Part shown: positions 8,736-19,600 of the stretch, piece by piece | Layout of the letters: each line of letters begins with the position of its first letter | How positions within the stretch are numbered: position 1 is the stretch's first letter | From: Synura sp. LO234KE | Taxonomy: Eukaryota; Sar; Synurophyceae; Synurales; Mallomonadaceae | Length of the DNA: 20,926 nt | Direction of reading: 5' to 3' | NCBI GenBank assembly: GCA_015143735.1 | Contig: VKHC01000071.1 | Location: 1-20,926, forward strand | Notes under the pieces: generated by a model | What the model saw: only the letters and a program-made list of their open reading frames with translations | Database searches by the model: none | Told to the model about the DNA's origin: nothing | Made by a program: the position numbers and the translations under genes

Positions 8736-9679
8736 ATGACCTGTCGTTGTGACGCCACGTATTCACTGGAGTTTGTAGGGTCCTTTATATTTAAAAATTA
8801 TGATGACACTGGTCTCCAACCAATATGTTGACGTTGGACATTCTGACGTACGATGAGAGTTGTTTTTTGCAAATCGGCAGAGCTTCCCCTTGTCGTCGAT
8901 TCGCCAACTCTCCCGATGTACTGTAACGTCCTTCAAACTGATATCCTTGTTGATCAGTATTCTCATACGTAAAACCAATTCATTTTTGTAGAACCCGGCG
9001 CCTTCGGAACTCTTGAATAATTCGACGTTGTTGATTGAGGGCTATCCATCTGTATTAGGAATGAGAGTGATAAGCTGAATGCACAAAGAACCTAGTGTGA
9101 TAAGGATGAGGAAGCATATTGTGTCATGGAATCTTTGTCATATCCTACTGCTTCTTTGGAATAATGGAACTACATCGCTGGTAAAAGAGCTGGGGGATCA
9201 TAAAGTTATTAGGAGCGTGGAGGTAAGAGTGAGGCAACCTCCAATGAGAGTGCGTCAGTTACTTAATAAGTCGTATACTGTGGAGTTGCTTGCTTCATTT
9301 TAATACTCTTTCCACAATGACCCTGAGCGTGGGTTATTATACTGGGTATTGAGAGTGTATGAGCGAGGATAAGGACTTGAGGAATACGATGTGACATATG
9401 GTACTAATTCTTCCGAATGAACAAATCTTGGCGAGCTCAGCCAACTGAGTACCTGCTAAGGAAGTGAACCTATATCCGAGGCTATATTTGTTGAAACCTG
9501 CGAGACCTACTCAGCTTAACAAAAAGTATACTACGGGGCGGATACTGAAGTGGGATTAGAGAAAAAATGTTTTAATATGATGTGTTAGCGGAGTTTCGCT
9601 CGACGGTACAGACTCTTGTCATGGATCATAGAGTGCTACTCACGCATATTTCGGCGATAATTTTACCGTCAGCGGAACT
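8736..9679. other. Probable upstream part of the copia relic, no motif recognised
   Basis: This lies where gag, protease and integrase of the copia element would be expected. I could not find the CCHC knuckle, DSGA protease or integrase motifs on either strand. A 74-codon plus frame at 9079-9303 and a 71-codon minus frame at 8763-8978 have no recognisable features. Confidence 0.3.
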
Positions 9680-11090
9680 ATGGAGACAGGCGGAGGAGGC
9701 GGAGATTAAGTCAGTGAATGGGAATTGTTTGTTATATTGCCGACAGCACAGAAGTTGATGCACACCAAGTGGATCTATTTAATCAAGTATCATACGGATG
9801 GGAATATCATCAAGTGGAAATAGAACTTAGTTACTAAAAGTTTGCGACAACTGTTTGGTGTGTAATTTGTTGAGGCACATTTTCCAGCGACGATAAGTAT
9901 TCTACGCTAGTACTTGCCCTATCAGCACAGTTGGTTTTGACTTTTAATCAGATGGATGTGAAAACTGCGTTCCTGAATGCTAAAAGATAGACTAAGAGAT
10001 ATATATTAAACCGCCACTAGGGATTAAGGTACCTGCTGAGTGTATTTGCCTTAAGTTGATGAAGGCTCTATACGGACTGAAGCAGTCCCCGAGACAATGG
10101 TTCAAGGACATTGGTAGTCATTTGAAGCAGTCTATCTTCAAGTCGTTATCAATTGAACCGTGCCTCTGCTTCAGACAGTATCAAGAGACTCTGAATCTTA
10201 TCTCAGTGTATATGTAAATATCGATGCTGTGGAGGGTGTGAAGACTATGACTCTAGGAATGTACAAAAGATGAAGAACTTGGGATTCGACTTATATTTAA
10301 GTGTGAGGTATTGTATGATGAGGCGACAGATTAATCGATAAACCAGAGGTACTATGGGATCGATCTATCTTAGAAGTGCTTACCGCTTGGGCTAGCTAGA
10401 GTATACAGACGCTATTGTCAGAAGAGACGTTCAAGCTACCTTACCGACAGGTGGTGGGTAGTCTATTATGGTTGGTCACAGGATCCAGGGTTGATATTGC
10501 GTTTGCTGGTAAGTGTTGTGCTGCGCTACAGTGTAAATCTCGTGATGGCCCGTTGGAACGCTTTAAACCGGGTATTGAGATACATAGGGTGAACGAAGGG
10601 CTACGGACTGGTCTACAGTTTGAATGCTATGCTGAGAGGGTACCAGACTATCAGTTGGATACTCAGTATCTACCGAAGGGAGTGAACGAGGTCAGTCACA
10701 GCGATTGTAAGTTGCTTTCTTGGAAGTCGAAGATGCAACCTACAGAGTAGCAAAGTCGAGCATGAGGGCAGGGTACATGGCCTCGTGCTTTGGGACTTGT
10801 GCGATCTTAGGACGTAATATGACAATTACTAAGCTGGGAGATGCGAAACAGAAACCGATTTAAGTCTATGATGGCAACAGTAAGCAATATACTTCTCGAG
10901 TAACAAAATGGTCAATGCGAAGAATATGAATATTCATGTTATTTATCATTTTGTTCGTAAGCACTTTGTTGCAGAACTTAATTCGATATTGGAGATCACT
11001 GTGAGAAGCAATGCAGCGGATTTCTTGACAATGCTGGTACCTGCAGGAGCTCGTTCGATACATGTTTAAACTACTTATCAATATCCTGAG
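9680..11090 (+). mobile_element. Decayed Ty1/copia retrotransposon pol (reverse transcriptase and RNase H)
   Basis: Ty1/copia pol signatures occur in the correct order but across many stops and frame changes. They are: QAEEAEIKSV (the pre-RT helix, about 9690); KWIYLIKYHTDG.I..WK then LVTKSLRQ (9766 on); QMDVKTAFLN, RT motif A, at 9949; PPLGIKVPAECICLK and the diagnostic ALYGLKQSPRQWF (10011-10100); YRQVVGSLLWLVTGSRVDIAFA (10440-10510); WNALNRVLRYIG (10556); LLSWKSKMQPT (RNase H, about 10710); and MNIHVIYHFVRKHF (10927). The catalytic YVDD site is mutated (VYM-stop, about 10210). The element is a dead fossil that interrupts the gene-poor region between the two gene pairs. Confidence 0.9.
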
Positions 11091-11242
11091 GATAAAGGGT
11101 GTTAATGATCAGTTATTCGCGAAGAGTTTACGGACGAGAGCTCTTGTGCTTGCATTACTGTATGAACAGGACCTGAACATTGGCTACGGCATTCCCTTAG
11201 AAAATTTCTAAAATGTTTTTGTGGACGCAACTCCATATTGTT

Positions 11243-11261
11243 CATATATATATATATATAT
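11243..11261. repeat. (TA)n microsatellite
   Basis: A run of alternating A/T (CATATATAT...ATATG), self-complementary, lies just 3' of the copia pol. Confidence 0.9.
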
Positions 11262-11327
11262 GTTATATGAGAGCGAAGTGATCAGAGTAAATGAAGAATC
11301 AGTCTTGCTCTGTTCGTTTAGGGGAAG

Positions 11328-11700
11328 TGTAAGAATATCTGCTAATTTATAAGAACCACAGCTGAGTCGCTCACTCAGTCATGACAAGGGAGAACGTAAT
11401 GTGGTGTACCATCAGCAGTCTAGCTTAAAGCGATGTTTCTAGCTATCAAAGGAGCTGTTATCGGACGATTCAACTCCTTAAGTGTCTAACACTCGAGTAC
11501 AGTTGATAGTTAGTTGCTTGGAGCAATTTAATCTACACATGGCTATATGTAAATCAATATAGATACTAGGATTACTGTTAAGCACAAACCTATACTACTC
11601 TACTCTAGTCATATCTTTTATCTAAGTTGAAACTATGAGTTGAATATGTTGACAATTACTTTACTTCCTTTTAGTTAATATTAAATCTACGTTAAATAAG
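11328..11700 (+). repeat. Candidate 3' LTR of the copia relic
   Basis: A purine run TTAGGGGAAG ends at 11327 and is followed by TGTAAGAATATCTGC, which looks like a copia polypurine tract with a TG-starting LTR. It lies about 240 bp after the last RNase H motif, as expected. No matching 5' LTR was found upstream in the window, and the 3' boundary is a guess. Confidence 0.4.
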
Positions 11701-11733
11701 CCATCATCCTAGAGTTACTACTCCGACAAACGC

Positions 11734-11944
11734 TACTTCGTAGAATTGAGCAACGCTAGACTATCAAGCTAAAAATTCCGGAAAGAAATTATATAGATTG
11801 TCTGTTGGTAGAGGAGTTTGTTGCCCTTAAACCAACTTGTTAAGTTCTTTAGTAAATAATATCTCCGGTTCTTCGTGGTACTTCGTAGAATTGAGTGAGG
11901 CCAAATTACCAAGCTAGGAATCTAGAAAAGGATTAAGTCTAACA
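11734..11944 (-). repeat. LTR-like repeat family B, inverted and partly tandem (copies 3 and 4)
   Basis: On the minus strand the sequence starts TGTTAGACTTAATCC at 11944 and contains TTGGTAATTTGGCC and ATTCTACGAAGTAC, matching copies at 5615 and 7087 in the opposite orientation. The word TACTTCGTAGAATTGAG occurs twice (11734 and 11879), and similar flanks show two diverged fragments about 145 bp apart. Being opposite to the copia pol, they are not its LTRs. Confidence 0.65.
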
Positions 11945-12593
11945 CGGAATTCTGGAGGACTCTTAGTTGGTAGAGATGATTGTTTCCTGGGATGTGGTGG
12001 GGGATAGAGGTAGTGGGTCTTGTTATTTATTGCCGCTTTGCCCCTACACCTGGTTCGATCGCACTGCGAAGTACCCCTTAGGAGTGCTGATGTTGCTTCT
12101 TGTTTGGTCTGCTTGCGCTCTGTTTAATCTAATCAAAGTTATATTTCTTCAAAAAACCTCTGTGAGTACGTCATCGCGATCTTATCCCCCTTGGGGGTGG
12201 TGGGGGAGTTTCCTTTTCTCTGCCCGAGTCGGCCTTCCCCTCCTGCATGATTGGTCAGCAAAGGACTTGCACTTCCTCGGTGTCTCGGGGATAGTTAGTA
12301 CCCATGAGCAAAATACTAGTCTAGTGGAAATGCGACGGCGCTTTGATCCCGGCCCGTACTCATTCATTACTACCATCATTTTTCAAGTAAATAGCAACTC
12401 CTAAGAACAATACCAGATTTTCGGCAGTCTGTCTCTTCGGTATACTAGTACTCGGCATTTGTAATTATTATTTGAATTTGATCTTCGAGAGGTACACTGA
12501 TTATGCCTAGCCCCCGTTCCTAAAACTTCACTCGGAAACAGAGGGCGGATGAAGGCAAGTTACATTTGTTAAGAATGTCGGCAAACCGACTAC
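11945..12593. other. Intergenic stretch, no supported gene
   Basis: A plus-strand frame at 11967-12404 (145 codons) lacks any known motif, is Trp/Cys/Leu-rich in translation and overlaps the repeat edge. I regard it as fortuitous. The rest should hold the 3' end of the minus-strand protease transcript. Confidence 0.4.
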
Positions 12594-14457
12594 TTATCGA
12601 CAAATGAGGGTGTCATAGAGTAGTTTTCCTTTAAGTATAGACAGGCAAATCTTTCTTCTAAACGAAGCGATGTGACTTTGATTGAACGACGAGATAGGAA
12701 GTTCCCCTGAAATGAAATCTGCGAACAAAATGGAGAACACTCCGCAGTCCGACCCATTCTCCTGCTGCGGGGTTGTACTCCTGTCGCAGCGACACAGCTC
12801 CCATTCGCTCACATCCAGCTCCACTCCCTTCTTAGCCAGACACTCGTCTCCCAAGTACCTTAGCACTATCCGGAGATACCGGTCGGAGATCGATCCCATC
12901 GAGTCGTAGTAGCAGATCCGCTTGTCCCGAATATGCGCCACCGCCATCGTCCAGTGCGTGTTGTGAATGTTGATTGGGAAATAGACTTTATCCATACCAA
13001 GCAAGTCAACTTTTTTCGTCCACCTGAAGAATGCAGAAAAACAAATGGAATCACATCTAAGGATTAGTATTTAGTAGTGTTGGTCTCATGACAGGGAAGC
13101 TGCGATTGAGCGACCAGCAATTTGTCAAGCGTATCTATATTTGCATCCGATCACAAAACAGATTTTGCGCCTCGACACAATACATTTTTATTTTCACAAA
13201 CTGATAGGACTCGAGGGCGACAGACACTTTACAATGCGTAATAGGTATTGCCGGAATATGAGGACTGGCGATAGGCGACAAAAACGGCTCGGAAATATAC
13301 CTCTTCACGTTGTTGTAGCAGTAGCCCTCCTCTGTATCGCACAGTTTATGCATAAAGAAAGAGCTAAAATAGTGCGACGGCCGACGATGAAGCAGGTCGG
13401 CGTCCACCCTATTCCTCTCCTGCAGCAACTGCATATAGAAGTTGATTACCTCATCATTGAGCCAAGTGCTAGGCCGTAAGCAGCTAATTTTATGTTTTGT
13501 TATTTCCACATTGAACATGTCGATAAGTACCGAATGATTGTAAGGGGGGGCTAACGCGAACTCTACTTCCCGGTTTTCATCGTCAGTTAAAGGACGCAGT
13601 CTCTGATCTAAAGCAATCTGAACATAATTAATCGTGGGAGCAACAATGCCAGTCTCTTCGTTCGGAGTGGACTGGTCCTGGCTACTTAGAGGGCCGACGA
13701 TGCCAATTGTTTCATCAACCTCCATCGCCACTCTTTCGTCGATCGCTTTTACAGACTCGTCTACAGACATTAAGACCGGATCAAATGAAGATATACTTAT
13801 ATCTGTTTTCATTTCCTGGCGGTTTAAAAATACTAAGGCATTTTCTATCATTCGCTTTTGCATTCGTCGACTTCCTGAAATGATTTCCACGGGACCCTCA
13901 TCGACGGTGTTGATTGGTCCTTTGCTTGCGGAGTCAATATCAATAAAATAGGAGTCTACATTTTGCAACAATTTTCTAAAATCCGTCCTGCTGTCGCTGA
14001 AAAGTAAAGTGTTATTATCGAAATGAATTTTAAGTTTGGTTTGGAGGTAAGATATCAGTTCTGGCCAGGATAAAATTTGGTACTTCAATTTAGTATCGTA
14101 TCGAATATAATCAAGTCTTTTATAAATATCCGCTTCATCTGCATGTTTTTCAAATACCGCGTTCGATTCCATCATAGACTTCAGCCAGTCCAGAATGTAG
14201 CATTTCTGATTGACAGATATATTTTGAAAATGCTCGAAGAACTTGTTACGCATTATATGAGAAATCATAACTGGTCGCGAGGGACTAGGCATTTTCCCTA
14301 CGCTTTCGAATTTATGCTGCGGTTTATCGAAAACACGATGACAACCAAGACCGCCAGACGCGTAATCAGCAATACGGCTCTTACAAGAATAGATGTTTTG
14401 ATTCCGAGCTGAAATTTTATCATCGCCTATTCTGATCTGGAAGGCATACCTGTTCAT
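12594..14457 (-). CDS. ULP1: ULP1/SENP-type SUMO protease (C48 cysteine peptidase)
   Basis: Two exons on the minus strand, 14457-13301 and 13023-12594, are separated by a 277-bp intron (GTATAT...TTCAG); they join in frame to 528 aa. These peptidases mature SUMO and remove it from conjugates, mainly at the nuclear envelope or in the nucleus. The catalytic domain spans about 287-528. It contains the family WLNDEVINFYMQLL (from 332), the VKRWTKKVD that is split exactly by the intron, and the catalytic set: His409 (NTHW), Asp426 (YYDSMG), Gln473 (PQQENGSDC) and Cys479 (GSDCGVF). All four are intact, so the enzyme is predicted active. Residues 1-286 are unlike any domain I know, with acidic patches (VAMEVDE) of the sort that bind SUMO or mediate targeting. 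The unspliced frame would run past the donor and stop without the active site. The gene is divergent from the enolase-like gene. Confidence 0.92.
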
Positions 14458-14641
14458 TTTGTGAATGTATCCCTTAAATTTGCTTTAGTATCTGAGGAAA
14501 TAAATAGTGGTGGAACGGGTGTCCTCTGCGCATTACGAGGAGTACATAAATAGCAAGGAAGCTACACTTTTACCCACGTGTTTTCAGTGTTTGGCACGAC
14601 GGTTTCCAAATTTGTTTATTGTAAGCTCGATATTGCATAAA
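14458..14641. promoter_or_regulatory. Shared divergent promoter region
   Basis: Only 184 bp separate the start codon of the SUMO protease from the first in-frame ATG of the enolase-like gene, so their promoters must overlap. The plus frame is open further upstream (from 14507, GTG) but has no earlier ATG. Confidence 0.45.
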
Positions 14642-16307
14642 ATGAGTGGCGACGGGGATCAAAGTGAGCGTCAGTTAATCGAAGATTACCTGAAGTTGTA
14701 TTGTATCGAAGACATTTTTGACGAGATCGTCAACTCTATTATTGAAACAAGACCATCGAATCCTTATATGGAAATTTCTAAACTGATCGAGTCCAAATCC
14801 ATGCCTGAAATAATTGAGGTTACCCTTAGTCCAATATTAGTACCTGGTGGTGCGAATGGAATTGAAGCAATTATGTGTACAAATTTAGGAAAATTCTCTG
14901 CTAGATGCTCGTTTCCTACTGAGTCTACTCAAACAAGCATTCTATTTCGTGATTTTAGTATCGTTCAAGAGAGGGTAACTGATTCCCTCCGAAAATTGGA
15001 TCCAACAAATATATTTTTAATTGACGAGTCCCTGGGAAAGATACTGGCGGATGAACCAACAGTCCTGTTAGCAGTTTCCATAGCGTGCTGTAGAGCAGGA
15101 GCACGCCATAAGGGGCTCTCAGTTCATAAATTCATATCAGATTTATCAGGGGGTGAGCCATTTATGCCCATTCCTGTTCCGGCTATGTTGGGGCGAGGGA
15201 GTGGTGGGCCTGGGAAAACATTATGCCAAAATGTTTATTTAACACCAACTAATTCTAATGACTTACAATCATCGGTAGAAATTCTTCTCCAAGCCTCCCG
15301 CAGAGCACTTGCTGCTGTTGAAGCCTCTGGTCTAGCATATAGCTTACAGAGTAATGGCTTTCTACGGGTCTCGCAAGAGGGCGTCGACAAGGTCGCGAAG
15401 GTGATATGTAACCCCTACTAAATAAATACATGTAGTTCACAATTCGATGATAGATAGTAGTGGATGCAGTCGCTGAGATAGATCCGTACAAATCTCTTCG
15501 AGTTGGGGTAGATATGAGATCTCCTGATCTTGTGAAGGACTCGAATCCATTAGGACCGGGGGAGAAGCACAACGCTGCAGAAGTCGTTATTTACCAGTAT
15601 GATGGCCCGTCGGGGCTCTCTAAGACTGGATTAGAAGTGGGAGAAATTATTATAAATATGCTCAGAGACCACGAGCTTGTGTCAGTGGAAGATCCATTTC
15701 AAGCGTCTGATCTGTCCGCCTTGCGCTTATTCCGCGAGGTAGGTTTATCTTTCTACCCAATGCAATAATGCGAGCAACTGGAGATGCTCATCTGAAATAT
15801 TCAATTTTATCCCTTGAAAATCATCGTTGATCGTTGAATCGCCTACAGAAATTAGCAAAGGTCGCCGACGCGCTGAAGCAAACCGCATCAGATCCCAGTA
15901 CAGTTATTCCGTACAATGCATTGGGCGTGGGCGGTCAGGAAAACTGCACTTTGCAGGTGATTGCAAATTCAGTGTGTCGAAGACCGGCGGACGTGAAAGC
16001 CCTGGCCAGAGAGGCGGTGTACAACACTCTTATGCTCAACCTGTCTAAAGCAGGAAGCGTGTCGGCGGCGATTTTGCTTTGTAAAGAAGCTAGGAATGTT
16101 GGTTGGGCCGTATCTGTGGGATTCGACCCATGCGTTCCTGGGACAGGTGATACGTTCTTATCGGATTTCGCGGTAGGGGTGGGGTCCGGCCAGTTATACA
16201 CCGGGGGGCTGTTGGCGGGGGAGGGAGTAGCGCTTTGTAACCGCCTCCTCCAGCTTTCTAGGGAGGACACGGACCTCACCTTTGTCGGCCGTTACTTCAG
16301 ACGTTAG
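14642..16307 (+). CDS. ENO4: Enolase 4-like protein (flagellar type, catalytic residues replaced)
   Basis: Three exons, 14642-15407, 15461-15738 and 15849-16307, have introns of 53 bp (GTAACC...GTAG) and 110 bp (GTAGGT...ACAG), giving 500 aa. The first intron's acceptor could be 3 bp earlier, adding one codon. Residues 10-50 form a DPY-30/RIIa-like docking motif (LIEDYLKLYCIEDIF, then ETRPSNPYMEISKLI) as in ENO4, an enolase relative tied to the sperm flagellum in animals. The enolase fold follows: PVPAMLGRGSGG (about 178-189), VGVDMRSPDL, VSVEDPF (E332, a Mg ligand, kept), ALGVGGQENCT, LMLNLSKAGSV, a long GWAVSVG...GTGDTF and GQLYTGG, ending GRYFRR. Compared with yeast enolase, the base Lys345 is Asn (412), Lys396 is Tyr (465), the GDD Mg aspartate is replaced (GGQ) and the active-site His373 loop is remodelled. 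A structural or non-glycolytic role is therefore likely. The start is the first ATG of the frame. Confidence 0.87.
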
Positions 16308-16539
16308 TGTATGATTCGCTCGAGCCTTTGATTTGTGGTGATTCTTGGTCCGAAGTGCGTTATACTTCAGCGTTAACTTTGGTTCAGTTAAAAATATCTT
16401 GTGAAGTTGGATGTTAATAGCAATTACTTTGCTACAATAACTATTTTTTTGAAAAATTGTTTTTACTTATTTACAAAATCTAAGAGTTAGTTTACGACAG
16501 TGGTACAGACCGATAAAAAATTAGACCAATCATATAGGG
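16308..16539. other. AT-rich 3' flank of the enolase-like gene
   Basis: This stretch holds the 3' UTR and a short spacer. No AATAAA was evident; base composition changes abruptly to GC-rich near 16540. Confidence 0.5.
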
Positions 16540-18446
16540 CACCCCCCTCAGATGCACTGCCTAAACTAGCCACTCCCCAAAAACCAACTGGCGAGTCCCG
16601 CGACCGAGTGGGGAGAGATCCGAGCGCTGGTAAGTGCACTTGGAGGATCTACTTAATCCCCGAATATGTCCCCAGACCCCGCCGGAAGGGGAGGTTGTGA
16701 GGGCCAGAGGACCCAGGTGCGATAGAAACCTGCAAATCGATAAATAACCACACGTTGTTTACTGACAGATGGGCAATATATAACGGGGAACGAGAAAATC
16801 GAAAGGACCAAGTGGCAGCATCCGCGAGGACGGCGTATCAGGCCGCTCCGAGTAGGCGAGGGGCGGGGCCTCCCGCGCCGGGGTGAAGAAATCGGCTGGG
16901 GTAGGAAGGGAGAGGAGAGCCGCAGCACCCTCTTGCCACAAGGCGGTCGGCGACTGCATTCCCGAGGGCTTCGGGGGTTGTAGCGCTGGAGTGGGCCTTG
17001 GTCCACCCACTTGAAAAGAGTAACACCACGCCGTATACGACGGATAAGTTCCTTGTTGCAACGACCTTTGACCAAGTTGTCCCGAAAAAGGTGGAAATAA
17101 TGCTAGCTATCAGAGAGTGGTCCTCTCTTCGTGGTCTCTCAAAGAGTGTGAAGAATTTGACTCCGTCATTGCGGCCGAGATCCGACGCAGGACTAAGAAC
17201 CTCAAAACCTCCCAATCGGAAAGTCTGTTTTAGCCTCTCTGTGAAGGCGGTCTGGGCTATCAACGCTTCTCTTTGATGGTTCAACAGCGCAAACGTAATT
17301 GCATGCGTCGCATCTTCTCGGGTGGTGACCAATGGACCCGTCTGGCAGTCGAAGAATTATGCGCCCGTGGCCACAGAAGCCCTCAGCACTCCCCCTTCAA
17401 TGCTTTCACTCCGCAATGTGTCCGCCTTCTGTCCTATGGCATGAAGGGCAATACCTGCCCTACCAAACCTCTTCGTGCTCACTCCCGCGCGGCCCCGCCC
17501 CAGCTCTCCAACTCCCTAGTTGGTGGCGTCAGATCTAACTCCAAATGAACCAAAGCTCAGAGTGCCCACTTACGAGACCGGCACCTTCTTACGTATGAAG
17601 ACATCGTCACGTGGAGTGGAGACCACTGGACCTAGCGTCTTCTCGATCTACCACAGCCCCCAGTCGACGAGTCCATAACTCTTCATCCCAGACAAGCCTG
17701 GCATCTCATAGCGCCGGACCAGCTCTTCTCCAACCGGATTACCGAGATCCTATCCGTCACCCTGTACCTCACCCCTCGCGGGTACACGGTCGACGTCCTG
17801 TATCGTCACTGGACTCTACGCGGTCACGTCCCCACTTCCCCGCACGATTATCTCGTCCTTCTCCCCCCCGCAACTGTATCACGGCCCCATCGACCACGCC
17901 TCTTGGTTCATGGCTATCTTCAGACCCTCGCCTCAACGTATGTCTCGCATCACCCTTATCCTCTCGTCTGGCTCTCCCCACCGCACCGGACTCCCTCCTC
18001 CGCTGGCCACTCTGGATTCTCTCCCGGAAATTGTTGAAGTGCACAGGGTTGTCCCCTTCCTTCCTCCGGGTCACATCGGTCGCCCGAATCATGCCCCTTC
18101 AGGGTCCATACCGCCTGACCGGTTTTTCTATGTACACCTTCATTGCTCTTCCGGCTTTTCCCTCTGCACTCTGTTCTTGGCACGGGTACCTTCCGGATGT
18201 CCTCTGCGTCTTAAGCACGGATGATCACGTCACGTGGACACCGACTCTCTTTCACGGCGAGTCTCCCTCTAACGAGACCCGCCCCACTGCCCGAGTCCTG
18301 CTCCTGACTGGCCTCCTCTGGGGCCTATGGGACCTTCATCCGGATCAATCTCTTGTTAAGTCCCTCAGCACTCCACCATCCACTTTCTCCAATGAAGTAG
18401 TGGAGCTTCTGCATGGACTGGCCAGACTCCAACTCACACCACGACG

Positions 18447-19384
18447 TTGAGTGCTTCACGCACCCACACCGTCCAACCTGCCCCTCAACGTGCTTGGGGG
18501 CGCGCCTCTGGGCATGGCTCTTGCCTCAGCATACGCCATCTCCGGGCTCTCACTCTGCTCCACTATTTACGGGCCTTCCCGCTTCATCGAACTTCCCATC
18601 GCTGCACTCCCCCTCTCCGAGGCTCTCCCCCCCCGACCTCTTTCTGCGTCGCTGGTCCTGGGGTGACATCGACTCGGGTACTCCGGCCGCTTGAATCCCG
18701 GATACTCGACCATCAACGCCTCGCAGCCCTGACCAACCGGGACACAGATAGGGCCACCAGACTCCACCCACCGCAACGTGCTGAACATGGCGGGTCTCTC
18801 TCCAGGAACCGTGGGCACTACGAACGTCTTCTGCATGAACGCCATTGGACTGTCGGGCATAATTCCTGCAAGGGGGCCAAGACAGAGAGTGATCCGAAAC
18901 TCCTTCTCCGCTGCCCTCTTTGCGCGTCGGCCGCCATCTCATCGGAAACACAAATGATCACATCTTTCGGACCTGCCAACACTCCCTGCTGACGAAAGCC
19001 CGGCTTGACTCTGATTCCTGTCTCTGCCTTCCACCGCTCCCTACGGACCTCGACCGTCGTCTGCTCCCAGCACTACTGCTTCTTCTTGCGTCGGAAGATG
19101 GGCATAGGATCTGTCTTGGTAACCGGTCCACTTCCCAGATCTCGCAACTTGACCTGGTGCTCCAACCTACTGACACAGTGCCCGCACTAAATGAGAGTCT
19201 TCTCGCCCTGAGCAAGCACTTTGTCAACAGGATCGACAACATCTGGGCCGCCCGCCAACAAACGCTTTACCTCCAAGCCCTCCCCACCAGCCCTGAAGCT
19301 GACCGCGGGACCCTCCGGATTCTTCAGAGACGCTGCCACCAGCTACGCCTGCCGTCCGCGGTCTCCCCCCCCAGTTTTCTATGA
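18447..19384 (+). pseudogene. LINE pol C-terminal zinc-finger region (frameshifted)
   Basis: In one frame the sequence reads RCPLCASAAISSET. A single-base frame change near 18945-18955 then gives DHIFRTCQHSLLTKARL. Together they make the C-x2-C...H-x4-C knuckle (zf-RVT) that follows the reverse transcriptase in LINEs. The second frame then stays open for more than 120 codons (LNESLLALSKHFVNRIDNIW, RILQRRCHQLRLPS) to a TGA-containing break at the poly-C run. The helical, Arg/Leu-rich spacer has no named domain. It lies directly upstream of the hybrid-binding domain in the second copy, suggesting one polyprotein order: RT, zinc finger, spacer, hybrid-binding domain, RNase H. Confidence 0.6.
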
Positions 19385-19397
19385 CGTCCGGCTCGGT
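19089..19397 (+). repeat. 310-bp dispersed repeat, copy 1
   Basis: Nearly identical to 19601-19910: I count four substitutions and one extra C in the second copy. Copy 1 ends abruptly after GTCCGGCTCGGT, where a different AT-rich sequence begins. Confidence 0.95.
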
Positions 19398-19600
19398 CAG
19401 CTGTTTGACGTGGGAACGACTGAGAATAGTGCGTATTTTAGGCTAAAAACGCGAAAAAACGTGGATTTCTTGGAATAACTTCCCCTGTAGAGGTCTAGTA
19501 TAGCACATAACATACTTTTTGAAAAGCTCTTATACAGCCGCATCGAACAAGATAGGTTTGAGCTTATGAATCGCTGTTTGACGTGAGTTCGACTGTTTGG
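19398..19600. other. AT-rich insertion between the 310-bp repeats
   Basis: 203 bp of lower GC content separate the two repeat copies. Near its ends lie related words, GCTGTTTGACGTGGGAACGACTG (about 19400, interrupted to GCTGTTTGACGTG) and GCTGTTTGACGTGAGTTCGACTG (from 19572). This is compatible with insertion plus a target duplication or with recombination. It has no coding potential. Confidence 0.6.

Noticed and set aside
11328-11700. Pairing the candidate 3' LTR with an upstream 5' LTR
   Set aside because: I searched 5000-9700 for the same TGTAAGAATATCTGC-like start and found no counterpart.
12050-12360. tRNA-like T-loop words (GGTTCGATC, TTTGATCCCGG)
   Set aside because: The flanking stems do not pair and no D-arm or anticodon arm is present, so neither a tRNA nor a tRNA-derived SINE can be supported.
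11967-12404. 145-codon plus-strand frame
   Set aside because: No domain and an odd Trp/Cys-rich composition; it overlaps the edge of an LTR-like repeat.
12594-13004. The second protease exon as a separate 136-aa gene
   Set aside because: It starts inside the catalytic domain, and splicing to 13301 restores VKRWTKKVD exactly.
16838-17332. 164-codon minus-strand frame in the left part of the LINE-like region
   Set aside because: It has no recognisable motif, is antisense to the region containing the LINE-like helix, and sits in GC-rich DNA where long chance frames are common.
17611-18450. 279-codon plus-strand frame
   Set aside because: Extremely Pro/Ser/Arg/Leu-rich low-complexity translation caused by C-rich DNA; no RT motif in it.
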